Source: Rhea pennata
Taxonomy: Eukaryota > Chordata > Aves > Rheiformes > Rheidae
Reading direction: 5' to 3'
Length of the DNA: 64,000 nt
Assembly (NCBI RefSeq): GCF_028389875.1
Contig: NC_084665.1
Span: forward strand, 95,275,435 to 95,339,434
Of the stretch, positions 1 through 13,008 are shown piece by piece. How positions within the stretch are numbered: position 1 is the stretch's first letter; each line of letters opens with the position of its first letter. The notes beneath the pieces were generated by a model, which did not search any database, had not been told where the DNA came from, and saw nothing but the letters and a program-made list of their open reading frames with translations. Both the position numbers and the translations under genes were made by a program.

Positions 1-934
1 CGCTGCACAGAGGATGCAACTGTTTCTCTGTGGCAGCCCAGCTTCATCTTCTGAAAAGTATTTAGTACATGAGGCAAGAGAGTAGCAAAAGTGTGAGAAT
101 GATTAAAGCTGTTGTATGTTTCCCTGGAAAATGTGACTCTACCCTGTAGAGTTTGTGTGACGGATTTCCTACATGGTGCTAGTTAAGTCATGGGAAGCTA
201 ATTTATATGGTGTTTGAAATTTTTCAGTTCAAGAATGATTTTCATTATGAGGAAGCTAGTTTGGTGGAGATTTAGGTTCTGCCACACAGAAGTTTTTGGA
301 GCAGCCACAGCTGTGCTGGGGGCAAGTGGCACTGTGATCTGAGTATACACAGCGTGCTGCAGCTGGAAAACCATGTCCCACACACTGCAGAGCAGCAGCC
401 CAAAACTGGACCCTTGCCCCTTTGTGCTCCTATTGCCATTCCAAAAATTAGTAATTCTACTCTTAGAATGGAGTTTGAAGCCTGAGCAGCAAAGAAGGTC
501 CCTGAACAAAGAGGATAAAACCAGTCATTAAGTACCTGCCTTTTAAATGAGCACTGTCCAGCCTATACACTGAAGGAGGCAAGGATCCTAAGGAAAAATA
601 ATACAAAATCATTAAATTAAACAGTTTCTCAAAAACACAAATACATATTGGTCTGTTTTTAGGGGTAATAAGACTTGACATGATAGGGGCTTTTTTTTTG
701 GATACTACCTCACCTTAGGTAAAAAGGAAAGGGAAATAGAAAGGGAAGAAAGAGGAAAGAGAGGTTTCTAGTCCTCATTATAAAGACTGAAAAGATGACC
801 TTGAACAACCTAGTGATTCATTAGGCAAATGGAAGGAATCCCCAGCTTCTTTTATTTTGATTTGGGAAAAGAGCTGATTGAGGATGTTTTTATGCAGGGA
901 GCTAACAGAATGGTGCTTTCCAGACCTCATACAG

Positions 935-974
<40 letters not shown>

Positions 975-1469
975 AGTTAACTCTGGTACTCTACATGTGT
1001 TTTTCAAAAAACAGCATGCATACATTAAATTCACAAGGAAAAAAAGATTGTCTTCATTTGTTCATGTCCTTATCAACTGAGACCAAGATCAACCAGTGCC
1101 ATCCAACAGTGGTAATGTCAGTTCAAACACTGTGACCATAGCAGAAAAGCAACAGCAGCTTTTCTTGAGTAAGAGGAGTGAAGTGGCAACTCAGATTGGG
1201 AAACATCTCTTTTATGCCTTCTAGTTCAGTTAAGAGAAAGTGATTCATGAGGGTTCTTCGAGATCAAATTATTATTTCGTAATTGTTAAACTATAAACTC
1301 TAAGCCTAGAGGGGGCTGTAAATAATAAACTCTAGGAAAGGCTGCTCATAGGAAATGCTGTCTGAAGTGAGCCATGAAGTCAGCTAAAGTGCTTTCAATG
1401 CAGGCACACGAAGCCACATTTTGTGAATGCGGAGAGCTGCCTGGTGTCAGCTTTGCTAAAGGCAACTCG

Positions 1470-1504
<35 letters not shown>
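1..1504. other. Upstream non-coding sequence, probably FILIP1 intron
   Basis: No supported exon. The upstream FILIP1 exons that encode the first roughly 210 residues of the family protein were looked for by eye and not found. The only conspicuous items are a 37-base T run and a 29-base A run, listed separately. That this is intronic is inferred from the missing FILIP1 5' exons. Confidence 0.5.
937..973. repeat. Poly(T) tract, 37 bases
   Basis: An uninterrupted run of T preceded by acagtc and followed by gag. It may be the antisense A-tail of an old retroposed copy or a simple homopolymer. No parent element was recognised beside it. Confidence 0.9.
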
Positions 1505-1512
<8 letters not shown>

Positions 1513-1518
1513 GCAAAG
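1470..1518. repeat. Poly(A) tract (29 A) grading into A/G-rich sequence
   Basis: A pure run of 29 A followed by gaaagaaaagaaaag. It sits at the left edge of the CpG island. The tail-like shape could mark a retroposed sequence, but the upstream 150 bases match nothing recognised. Confidence 0.85.
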
Positions 1519-1919
1519 CTGCCGGCTCCGGAAAGGCAAGCTGCGGGTCCCCACGGGGAGAGCCTCTCTCGCATCGATAAACCCGCTGCCGAAAACCTCA
1601 GGGCGTTGAATCCTAAACCGAGGCGACTGCTACCGAAATTCAGCCACGCCGGCGGGGCAGAGGCGGGGGGCAGCGGCCGGGCGCGCCCCCCACCCCCGCC
1701 TCGGGGCGGCCGCGGCTCCACCCTCCGCTGCCGCGCAGCGCCGCGCAGCGCCCCCCCCCCCGCCGCCCCCCGCCGGCACCTCTCGCTGTGCCGCCGGCCG
1801 GGCAGCGGCGTGAGGGCGCCTTCCGCGGCGGCCCCGGGGGGAGCGGGGCCCGGGCGAGGGGTGCTGCAAACCGTGGTTCGGGGCTGGGGTGCGCTGTCTC
1901 GCTCTTTCTCTCTCTCTCT

Positions 1920-1955
<36 letters not shown>

Positions 1956-2330
1956 CTTTAGATATTTTACATCTAAAAATTTTCTTACGTCTATAAAATT
2001 CTAAGGTAAGAAAGCTCGGCTGTGTTTGCATTTGAGCAGAGCTTATTGCTCGCGTACGTGCGCGTTTCACTTGATGGGCGAATTTGCGGGGCGAGGCCGG
2101 GCGCCGGCGGGGTGCGCGGCAGGGTGCGCGGCGCGGTGCGGTGCGGTGCGCGGTGCGCGGCGGCAGCAAGGTGGCTGCAGCCGCCGTCCGCGCTGCCAGG
2201 CGGGAGACGCCGCGGAAAGCGCCCGCGGGGGCCGCTGCGGTTTGCGCTGCCTGCGCGGGAGCGCCGTGCGCGGGCACCGACGTGCAGAACTGCTGTGGGT
2301 ATTTTAACTGGGGGGCAGGGGGTTAAACTG
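1505..2330. promoter_or_regulatory. CpG island inside the FILIP1 locus, candidate internal promoter
   Basis: About 0.8 kb of very G+C- and CpG-rich DNA in otherwise A+T-rich surroundings, split by an A/T-rich insert (1922-2005) containing a 29-base T run. A strong splice-donor match, ctaag|gtaag with gt at 2006-2007, lies within it. An island here, about 8 kb upstream of the main FILIP1 coding exon, could drive an internal short FILIP1 transcript or an unrelated non-coding RNA. The island is seen directly; promoter activity, direction and target are inferred. Open frames through it, including a 215-codon one on the - strand, are low-complexity Arg/Ala/Pro/Gly and are not taken as genes. Confidence 0.6.
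1922..1950. repeat. Poly(T) tract, 29 bases
   Basis: A run of 29 T inside the CpG island after a (CT)n stretch. It has the same length as the A run at 1470-1498, so the two could in principle pair as inverted arms around the G+C-rich core. Confidence 0.9.
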
Positions 2331-5300
2331 GAAGAAAGTGCTTTGCCGGATGGAATAGCCTGACCGGTTTTTGTTTTTAAAGATCTCCGGTACTTTTCTT
2401 ACGTGAGCGAGGTGCCAAAAAATTGGCAGGACACTGAATCTAGTAAGTGTTCTGAAATACTGAGCTTACTCACTGAGCTGTAACACAAATAAGTTACTGC
2501 AGCAAAGTGGATTTTCATTCTACAAAGTCGATGTTAGAAACTCACAAAAGAGAGGGGAAAGCATTATGTAAGGCAAGCAATGTATCCCCTTGAAAAAAGG
2601 GGGGATGCGGTTTTCCCCAGTGTAATTTGGAAAGTGTCATGTATTTTTGAAGTACCAAAATTAGTAATTTGCTTTTGCTCTAGCTTGACACAGCCACTTC
2701 TCAAAAGTTAACTCAGCAGTGAAGACTATGCGATTTTGTATGCTTTAATTTTACTCACTAGATAACCACAAAAATTGTTTTTTAGATTCACTAGAACTGG
2801 TAACTACATTTTTACAAGTTTTTGTTTGTTTACAAAGTTGACCATGTGATAAGTTGAACAGCAGCTTGTGAAGGTCTGTATATAGATAGCTCAAATGTAT
2901 TTCATTTTTGTTAGCTTTAAAATTTAATGGGTTAAAAGCAGAAAGTAACGTAAATGTAGTTTATTCTTTTTCTTGCCAGCGGCCCCCAGATCTGATCACA
3001 CTAATATCTTTCTTCTGTCAGTTGAGTTGAATATGAGTGAAGGACTGAAGCCAATGACTTGAAAGTATTACTGAATTTTGAATTGCCCAGTTTAAGTGTT
3101 AGGCCAGACTGTTTTGTTTCCTAGAGAGCCTCGCCACCTTTTGCCTCTCTTGAATCTTAATTGCAATCGTAGATGCTCAGAATCCCTGAAAATCAGCCTC
3201 TAGGTATCTCAGTTTGGCACAGAAGCACTCAGCAGTAATGTTGACAAGTGGAGGATTTCCTAGAGGCTGCAGAAATAATCTTCAAAATCAGTTGTTGTAC
3301 TTTAAGCAGAAGAAAAATGAATAAGGAATTGCTTTACTAAATTATACGTCTCGCTGTCTTTCATTATGCAGAGATTCCGCTGATCAGTCCTTCATGTCAT
3401 TTAATGGGCAGCAGCTTCCTAGCTAGCACTAGGAAATTGTCCAGTCTCTCTAATTCTGCTTATGCAGAAACAAACTCTTTATGGTTGAAGTAGGAGGACA
3501 GGAAAAAGGAGTGTGCAAAGGCGCTTGTCTTTCTGGTGCTTCTCTGCGTTGCTGTGTGAGTGGCAGAAGCCCTGTGAGCTGGTGTGGCAGGGCCTTGGGG
3601 AGGAAGCAGCCTTCATCAGCTGTCACTCAGCTCATCCTTAGAGTCACCGAGTAGTAGCTACTCTGCTTCTCTTACCCCTACTTACTGGCCATTCACAAAA
3701 CATGACAGAAGTCATTGCATCCAGTCAGAACAATCTTTCAAGCCTAGGAGCTGAAATAATTACAAACAAGGGTAATAAAATAGCAGTGCTTGCTTCTGTG
3801 ATGGCTTTGTGTGAGAGCAGTGGCGAGCAGCCCCATGGACCCACAGGGGCCAGACAAGCCTTGCTGCCAGGCTGCATACAAACGCAGCAAAAACAGATAA
3901 AGAAACACCTTACCTGCCTCCTCTCTATCCCCTACTCTTCATCCCACCTGGAGCTGAGATTGTTGTTCCTCCAGCTGCCACAGTCTTGATAATGGGGGGA
4001 ATAGCCCCCACCACTGTCCACGTGAGCTGCTCGTGCGGATGCTTCATTGCACGCTGGGAGGAGATACCTTGCTAAGCTTAGCTTAATCTGCTTTCCAAAG
4101 GGGGAAGCTAAACCAGATGAATGCCGCTGAAGTGTGCTGCCCAAACAAGTGCCCACAGGGGCAGCTGGTGTGCTTTCAGGCCCTGCCCTTGCTTGCCCTG
4201 CCTTGCAGGGTTTCCTCATGTGAGTGAGTGCCCATTGCTGCATTACAGATGGGAAAGGCTGTACAAGCTGAGTGCTGTTTTCTCGTTGTAATAGTAGTAC
4301 TTTGAAACATGCACATGGAAAGCACAGCTCAATCTCTGGTATAATTTTCAATAAATACTTTGGTGGGTTTTCACTTTTGGATGCTCTGTTTAAAATGATC
4401 TGAAGTAAATGTTTCTTGGGAGGAGATTATGTTTTAGAAACTGCTGAGCACCTTTCCTCTGATAACTGAAATGTCTTCATATTTTCATAAAAAATTATTA
4501 GTCACTTTGAAGAATGGCTTCTCATATCACCTATCAGTGCTAAGCATGGTTTTTGTATTTCCCAGTTTGCTGTGTTTATTGCATTTCAATGTATTCATGA
4601 AGTTCATGATCCTTCAGTGCTTAATTTCCTATGCATGTATGCTGATAATTTCCTATGAATGTTTCTGAATTTCAGATGAGGATTTCTTGTAGGCATATAT
4701 ATCTATCTTGAAATACTAATTTTTGGAGCATTAGCTAACTTCAGGAAAAGTATGCGGCTCTGTGCTATTCTGAAGGGTAACGGGTTGGCCATTCAGAAAG
4801 GAGTTGTGTTGGCTGCCTGTTAAATTTAATTTACACTAAATTTAGTTTTGATATGCCACTTGGTGATGGCTTGATAAGAAAAAAATATTGTCAGAACATC
4901 TGTAGTCTTTGTGTATGTTGTAGAAGGCAGAAGCAGTCTATGCTGAAACTATTTGTGGTTTCTTCTGCAAATAGAGGTAAGAACTAATGCTTGATTTTTG
5001 TCTAGGATCTTGCTGCTTCTGCTTCTCTTAGCACATACACATAAAACAAATGCCATCTAAAATTCAGTAATGCTCATCTAAGTTCTTCTGGTACATTTTG
5101 CAATGGCCTTCAAAAACACCAAAACATTATTCTCCAGCTGTAAGTTATAATTCATGCAATTCATGTTGAAGTCTGAAAAGAGACTCTGTGAAAATGGTAT
5201 TGTGAGGTTCCTCCTTTGTGTCTCAGTGATTGAACTTGACATATGCAGAAATAAAACAGGAAGAACAATGTATGTGGTCAAACCAAGTCTGTAACTTTAT

Positions 5301-8300
5301 TAATTCAATGAATCGACCAGCCTTACAGAGAACATTAAACCACCCTGATGGCTAACTAGCAGAATTAATCCAGTGCAGACTCCAAATAAGAGCCCTTCAA
5401 CCTCTGTTTCTTTCACGTTAAAAAGATTAGATAGAATGATCAGTATCCTCTGTCACCTGTCTTTAGGTGGGCTGGCGCTGTATTTGCATCAGACCGAAAT
5501 CTTGTCTGTGTTGCTTTCCTCTTCCTAGCTAATCTCAATTCCAATTGCCAGAGGTCAAGCATGTGCCAGTCTACACACTGAGTCTGCACCATAATCCATG
5601 ATGGTCTCTTCCAAATGCATTGCCATAATAATCAGACTTTCTGACAGTTGGCATGTAGCTGGTAAAAAATACATCAACAACATCAACAACAAGTTGTACA
5701 ATATTGGCCAGGTTTGCTTTGTGGAAAAAAATGTCTTCCAAACATGAAGGAATGATTAGCCCAAGGCTGAGGAAGTCCACCAGCTGGCAGGACAAAGCAC
5801 AGGCATATAATCCTAACAAAAGTTAGAAATGAAACCACGTCTCTGGAGGGAGGGGGATCAGCAGCTAATCAGTATCCCTTGCTGCTTCTGAAAATCAGTC
5901 TGAAGCACTGGAGGAGTGAAGAGGAAGCACAAAGACCTTGTGCAATGAAAACTTCATCTTCAAATCCAAAGGAAGGATAGAGAAGATGTAGTTATTACCC
6001 ATCCAGTCACACCTTCATCCTTGCTGGCTGAAGAGCTGTTTCCGTTGCTCAGTTCATAAAGGAGGTTCAAACTAACTCTTTAGTTGCTCTTTCTCCTCTA
6101 CAATGTTTACCAGTACTGCAGGCTGAGAGTGATTTTGGAAGTCTTCATGTTCATGACTGTCTTGCATTGCTATTCATGGACTTTCCTTGTGCTGATATAG
6201 CACTGCTCAACCGGGCTGTAAACAACTAGCTTTTCTGCACGTGGAAGGAAGCGGAGACATAGCTCTCTGATGCAGAGGTGACCATACTTGTCTGCATCAG
6301 CAGCTTTTGTGTCCTGCCTCAGCATCAGTCAGTATCAGATGCAACTTTTTTGATGATGCAAAATTAGACAATGGTGCTGTACTCTTAGGATGTTTGCTTT
6401 TAACTCCAGCAGCTAATTCATATTCATGTGTAAAAGTTTACTACTTACTCAATTTACTGGAAAAATGAGTGTGATACTCCTGAAAGCTGGACAGCTGTAG
6501 GGAGCTGTAGGGCATATGTTCTTCAAATACTGTGGTGCAGTCAGATTGCCAAAGAAATCTAGGAGAGGGAGAGAGCACCTGCAAGAGTGGAAGATGCTTA
6601 CAACAATAGAAGGCCATATATTCAGAGAATGATTTGGGCTACATGTTTTGAAATAATGTATATGGTAACCTATGGGGAAAGACGATATTCCTTAGATCTT
6701 AGTAGGGCTTTCCTAAGGCAAACAGGCAGTCTGCTCTCCCTTTTTACAAGGAACTTGATCTGCTTCCTTCCCTGCTGTGTCCTGAAATCCTGAGCCTTTG
6801 ATACTCTTACTGACTCTTATAAATGCAGATTATATTATGTTATCCAAATACTTCTCCTCATCTCTTAAAATGAAACAAAAAAAAACAACAGCAAATACAA
6901 GGATTGGGCTCAGAGTGCCAAACTGTTGACTTGTTGGTGTTTTGACTATATCTAGCTCCACATTACTTTATTCATTTTTTTCTTTTGTTTATTTTGACCC
7001 TGAGTGCAGGTGTTCTCAACTTCTTGACAGTCCAGAGTGCAGTTATTCTGGATAACACATTAAAGACATACATTCTCCGAGTCCCTGAGGTGCTTTTTGC
7101 GTTGCATTGGAGTCCATGCAGATCTGTGCTACTCAGGAAACATTAGCAGCAGCAGTTAGATGAGAGGCCTGACAATAAATCCTTTGTAAGGATCAAGATG
7201 GGACAACATCATCCTGGAATTCTGAAATTCTGGTTTAACCACTGAGTTTTGAGAGTTACACAGAAGATACAAAAGCAAGCATAAACTCAGCTTTATTTTA
7301 GTATTTAGAAATAATAACACTGAAGAAGATGTGTATTTTATTACTTTGACATCTACACAGATTTGGAAGCTGCTTTCCAATCCATCCCTCACAGAAACAG
7401 ATTTTAGAAACAGTTTCCCTGGACACAGAAAACAGAAAAAGATATCTTCAGTTATCTACTTCTTGTGAAAGGTCACTTGTTAAATCTTAGGCATAGTTTC
7501 ACTGTATAAAAAAATGAGGCAGGATAAAATGTTCCACAGTGCTTTCTACCTTTTTTCAAGATGCTAATTCACCCAGTCATGCTGGCACAGTAATGGTACT
7601 TTATTTTGGCTTTTCCTAGAGAGAAAGACTGCATGTTGCTGACTTTCCTGATACGTAGAGCAAGGCAGTGACGATGCTAATGTGCTTTCTTCTCTTCTTC
7701 TTGAGCCTCATCCCTGGTATTTCTTTGTTGTATCTTAATAAACAGATATGTGGGCCTTTTGCGTGAAGGGGCTGTCTCAGCGGTACTCCCAGGTAATCGT
7801 GGGTCTCGCTGAATTGTTTTGCGCTCTGCTTAGCAGCTTGGCCAGTGTGTACTAGCTGTAGCAACTGCTGTGTGGAAATCACATGTGCTTGTTACGAACA
7901 GCCTAGCTATTCAGCATCATGGGCAGTTCTCTGAGCATCTTTAGATAGGCTTTAAAGCAGCAAGATTTTAAAAAAGAAAACAAAGCACTGTGTATTTTTT
8001 CTGTTTTTTGAATTTTTAGGGGCCACCTTAAAATTTTCCTAGGGCACAATGGGGGTTGAAAGCATTCTTTCTTTAGGAACTTGTATTTTCATGACTTTGG
8101 GAGATGGGTCATTTAGAACACCACCAGGTTACGTAAAACTGTTCTGTCTCAGCAAATAATATTTTGTGGAAAGGACGCATGCTATTCTTTAGAAATGTAG
8201 CATGTGGGAGACTAGGGAGAGTTCTTGGCAGAATCTTTTGAATAAAGCAGTGTGATAGAACAGCTAGGGAATCTATTGCATGCTAATAAAGTTCCTTCTT

Positions 8301-10202
8301 CAGTGTGAAAATTGAGTGCTTTGTGAATGGCAGTGGGTCTTTTTTTTTTTTTACCTTTTGACATTCTAACTTGACCCATAATGAGACATACACCAGCATG
8401 TCTTTTCAGTCCTTTCCAAAGAGTTGCCAAAACTAAAGAGATTTTTTGAGAATAAGCTATGACCCAGCAAGGTTAGCTATAAGGTTTGTTTGTTTTTCTC
8501 TCTCCTGCTGGTTCCTACTATTCTCTTACTCCCACATCCTATCCGACCCTTGTTTTCAAATGCATTCTTCAGCCTTCTCCTTCCCTACCTTCTGCATCCT
8601 GTGTTCTGTTTTCTGGCTTCCTTCTCTTGTCTCATAGCTTTTCATTCCAGTTCCTGTTCTTTCTGGTCCCCAAGGAATGAGGAGTGAAACATTAATAGTT
8701 GCTGGAGAAATTAATAAGGCTGTTGTTATTAGTTTAGCGTTCAGATGAGGGCTCAGAGAGACGCCCTCTGTGTAGGGCGTTGCACCCTGGAGCTGTTTGC
8801 TCCGCTTCATTGCGGGGGCAGCAGAGAGGAGTGTATACCTATGCTTCACTTACTATTATTTACAGCCCAACATTTTAGATAAAACTACTGATAAAAGGTC
8901 CTTTGCTAAGATTTGGATGTTCCAATTACTGCAAGTTAGTTGACAGGTGGTAACTTGCTCTGCTACAGTCACTTCATTTGTACCTTGGCTACAAAGAAAT
9001 GCAAATGTTTTTGACATACAGTGAGCAAAGCAAGTAGATTTGATTCATCACATGTAGCTTGATATGGGAGTTGCAGGTACTTTGACATTGGTTTGAAAAA
9101 CATGTCAATTTACAGTACATGCAACATGCATGCCTGTGTCTTCTTTTCTAAATCACGTTGCTCCTTTTAGAATAAAACTCTTAAATTAGTGGGAGATATA
9201 TCCTTGTGTTATATGTACCTTTTTGTCAGTTGAAGATCACCATCTTCATAAATCTGTGCTTACACATGTGCAAGCACTTCCTGTGCTGATGTCAATGTAT
9301 TCCGAATATGAAGCACAGATATAAAATACTTAAAAGCATACTTTACTGCTCCATTGAAATGTTGTGTGGATAAGCCTGGAAAATAAAAGTCAAAATTATT
9401 TTTCTGAAGATATGCCTAATTTGTGTATCATGAGTTGTCCAAAAATACAGCTTTATATAGGATATGAATTAGAACATTTTCCAGCTGAGGTTAGCTGTAG
9501 CTAAAGGTTTGATTAGTCTGATCCTTGTAGTCACCAAAATCTACTGTTGTAAATGGAAGTGGGGAATAAATAAATCTGGGAAAATAAACCTTTTAATATA
9601 ATAGTTGCTGGCAAACTTCTCTTCCTGCTAATTTCTTCTGCCGGTAATGCCCTGGTGGTTATCAATTAAGTGCTATTGTGCTGTTCTTCTGTCCAGATGA
9701 CTTATTTATGGCCAGGATCGATACATTTATGTAGGGCTGTAGGCAGTAATTAGTTTTGTTTTTTAAATCTTATTTAACACATATTTGAGTGTATAATGTG
9801 TTGGTGAGGAATCCACCTTGTAAAACAAGTTTGATGTAAATTAATTGATAAGTAGATATTTCTGTCCTTTTGGGATATAGTATACTTTCACCAACATCCT
9901 AACTGAGAAGTAAAAGTGAAGAAAATAAAAACTTTGTTATCTATCTATATATATATATACCTATAAAATTCCACTGTTTTTTTGGAGTTCTGGTGTTTTC
10001 TATAGTTTTCAACTAACTTTTGTAATTTAAAATATTTGGGAAGGAAATGTAATTGTAGGAGGTATTTATCTGTTGCAAGACTACTTAGGACATTAACGCA
10101 AAAAAAAAAAATCTTCCTAAATGAAAGTGACTTAAAACTGGAGAAATAAACAGCAACTATGTATATTTTCTAGCGTAATGCATGTGTTCTAACTTGTTTC
10201 AG
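2331..10202. other. FILIP1: Non-coding sequence, probably FILIP1 intron
   Basis: Nearly 8 kb without a supportable exon. Open frames are short and lack codon-like structure. A short (AT)n stretch lies near 9942-9961 and an A run near 10100-10110. The stretch ends in the acceptor tttcag at 10197-10202 in front of the FILIP1 exon. Confidence 0.6.
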
Positions 10203-13008
10203 GTTGAAGAAACTTCTCGAGCAGGAGAAGATCTATCAAGCCCGCAAGGAGAAAGAACATACAAAGAGACTCAATAAACTAAGAGAAGAACTAGTCAAGC
10301 TCAAATCATTTGCACTCATGCTGGTGGATGAAAGACAAATGCATATTGAACAACTTGGACAACAAAGCCAGAAAATACAAGATCTAAATCAAAAACTAAA
10401 GGAAGAAGAAGAAAAACTTAAAATTATTAGTGCAAAAACAAAAGAAGATGGACAAAAACTGATGAAGTTGGAAACAGAACTTGAACACAGGACACTATCA
10501 TTTTCTCAAGAACATGAGGAGATGACTGCTAAACTGGTTAATCAGGAGTCACACAATAGACAGCTGAGGCTTAAGCTAGTTGGATTGACCCGTCGAATAG
10601 AGGAACTAGAAGAAACTAACAAAAATCTTCAAAAAGCTGAGGAGGAACTTCAGGAACTAAGAGATAAAATAGCAAAAGGGGAATGTGGGAACTCTAGCTT
10701 AATGGCAGAAGTGGAAAACCTCCGCAAACGTGTGCTTGAAATGGAAGGAAAAGATGAAGAGATCACAAAAACTGAATCTCAGTGTAAAGAGCTGAAGAAT
10801 AAGCTGCAAGAGGAAGAGCACCATAGCAAAGAGCTGAAACTTGAAGTGGAAAAATTGCAGAAAAGAATGTCAGAACTAGAGAAACTGGAAGAGGCTTTTA
10901 CTAAAAGTAAGTCTGAATGCACCCAGCTACACTTAAACTTGGAAAAAGAAAAGAATTTAACTAAAGATTTGATAAATGAGTTGGAAGTGGTGAAGACTCG
11001 AGTAAAAGACCTTGAGTCATCAGAAAGCAAGTTGGAAAAGGCTGAAATAAGCTTAAAAGATGACCTTACAAAGCTGAAGTCATTTACTGTAATGTTGGTT
11101 GATGAACGAAAAAATATGATGGAAAAAATAAAACAGGAAGAAAAAAAGGTTGAGAGTTTAAACAAGAATTTTAAAGTGGAACAAGGGAAAGTTATGGATG
11201 TTACTGAGAAACTGATAGAAGAAAGCAAGAAGTTTTTGAAACTGAAATCTGAAATGGAGGAAAAAGTGTCTAGTTTAACAAAGGAAAGAGATGAATTAAT
11301 CAGCAAACTGAAAAGTGAAGAAGAAAAATCCTCTGAACTAAGCTGTAGAGTTGATCTGTTAAAGAAAAGAATTGATGGTATGGAGGAAGTAGAAAGAGAA
11401 ATAACAAGAGGTCGAGCCAGAAAAGGACCGGAGCATGCTTGTCACGAGGACAATAAGATTAAAGAACTTACCATTGAAATAGAAAAACTGAAAAAACGTC
11501 TCAAGCAATTGGAAGTGGTTGAAGGAGATTTGATGAAGACAGAAGATGAATATGATCAGCTAGAGCAGAAATTTAGAACTGAGCAGGACAAAGCTAACTT
11601 TCTCTCTCAACAGCTGGAGGAGATGAAACTCCAGATTGCCAAAAACAAAGCCATAGAAAAAGGTGAAGCAGTGAGCCAGGAAGCAGAGTTGAGGCACAGA
11701 TTTCGTCTGGAAGAGGCTAAAAGCAGAGACTTGCAAGCAGAAGTTCAAGCTCTTAAGGAGAAAATCCATGAGCTGATGAACAAAGAAGACCAGCTTTCCC
11801 AACTCCAAGTTGATTATTCAGTTCTTCAACAAAGATTTATGGAAGAAGAAAATAAAAACAAAAGCATGGGGCAGGAAGTTCTGAACTTAACAAGAGAGTT
11901 AGAACTTTCTAAGCGTTACAGTCGTGCTCTGAGGCCCAGCATAAATGGACGGAGAATGGTAGATATTCCTGTGACATCCACTGGTGTGCAAACAGATGCT
12001 GTAAGCAGTGAAGCAGCAGAAGAAGAAACTCCAGCTGTATTTATAAGGAAATCCTTCCAGGAGGAGAACCACATCATGAGCAATCTGCGACAAGTAGGTC
12101 TGAAAAAACCCATGGAACGTTCTTCGGTGCTTGAGAGATATCCTCCAGCAGCAAATGAACTTGCAATGAGGAAATCTTGGATACCATGGATGAGAAAGAG
12201 GGAAACTGGGGCTCAAGTAACTCCTGATAAAGGACCCCGAACCCATGGTAGTGCCGGGCATCCTGGGGAGGTTGTCCTATCACCAAAGCAAGGTCAACCT
12301 CTTCATATTCGAGTGACACCAGATCATGAGAATAGCACAGCTACTTTGGAGATAACCAGTCCAACCTCAGAGGAATTTTTTTCAAGCACCACTGTCATTC
12401 CTACTTTGGGAAACCAGAAGCCACGAATAACCATCATTCCCTCTCCAAATGTTATGTCCCCAAAAGGAAAGGGCAGTGAAAGTCCAATGGGCTCAGATCG
12501 TTCTATGTCTCCAGTCACTATAACAACATTCTCCAGGGAAAAGTCTCCAGATGGAGGGAGAGCACCGTTTTTGGACAGACCTGCATCACCAATTCAGATT
12601 ATGACAGTATCGACATCTGCAGCACCAGCAGAAATCTCTGTTTCTCCACAGTCACAAGATATGACCATGGGAAGGGCTGTCTTCAAAGTAACACCAGAAA
12701 AACAAACTGTCCCAACTCCAGTCCGGAAGTACAATGCCAATGCCAACATTATAACAACAGAAGACAACAAAATTCACATCCACTTAGGTTCTCAGTTTAA
12801 GCGCTCTCCTAATGCTGCATCTGATGGTGCAAGTCCTGTGATAACAGTCAGACCAGTGAATATAGCAGCAGAAAAAGAAGTTGTGACTGGTACCGTCCTG
12901 CGATCCCCCCGGAACAATCTGTCCCCACGACCAGGAGCAAGCAAAGTGACAAGTACTATCACTATAACTCCTGTTACAACATCTTCCACACGAGGAACAC
13001 AATCAGTG
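10203..13008 (+). CDS. FILIP1: FILIP1 main coding exon (filamin-A-interacting protein 1), partial gene
   Basis: FILIP1 binds filamin A, promotes its degradation and so restrains cell migration, notably of cortical neurons; it acts at the actin cytoskeleton. The exon encodes 935 complete codons that closely follow vertebrate FILIP1 from about residue 211. The acceptor is tttcag at 10197-10202, and base 10203 completes an Arg codon split with an upstream exon. The first roughly 560 residues are Glu/Lys/Leu-rich heptad-type coiled coil, the end of the CortBP2-related N-terminal region and its continuation. After NGRRMVDIPVT the chain becomes Ser/Thr/Pro-rich and probably disordered, with many SP/TP sites. 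The motif LKSFxxMLVDER occurs twice, 258 codons apart. The donor gtg|gtaagc at 13009 is phase 0; reading on gives a stop at 13030-13032, so the longer frame is intron read-through. The N-terminal exons lie outside the window. FILIP1L is the paralogue, but the match here is to FILIP1. Confidence 0.96.

Noticed and set aside
1320-1498. Retroposed gene copy ending in the A29 tract
   Set aside because: An AATAAA-like hexamer lies too far upstream (about 140 bases) and nothing before the A run resembles a known mRNA.
1423-2277. Several long frames on both strands in the CpG island
   Set aside because: Low-complexity Ala/Arg/Pro/Gly and poly-Lys or poly-Phe translations of G+C-rich DNA and homopolymers; they overlap each other and match no protein.
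1-10202. FILIP1 N-terminal coding exons
   Set aside because: Looked for the conserved residues before RLKKLLEQEK with a matching phase donor; none seen, so these exons must lie further upstream.
10779-11306. Long open frame on the - strand within the FILIP1 exon (175 codons, Ser/Phe-rich)
   Set aside because: It is the antisense shadow of the A/G-rich coiled-coil coding sequence; composition mirrors Glu/Lys codons read backwards and no family is recognisable.
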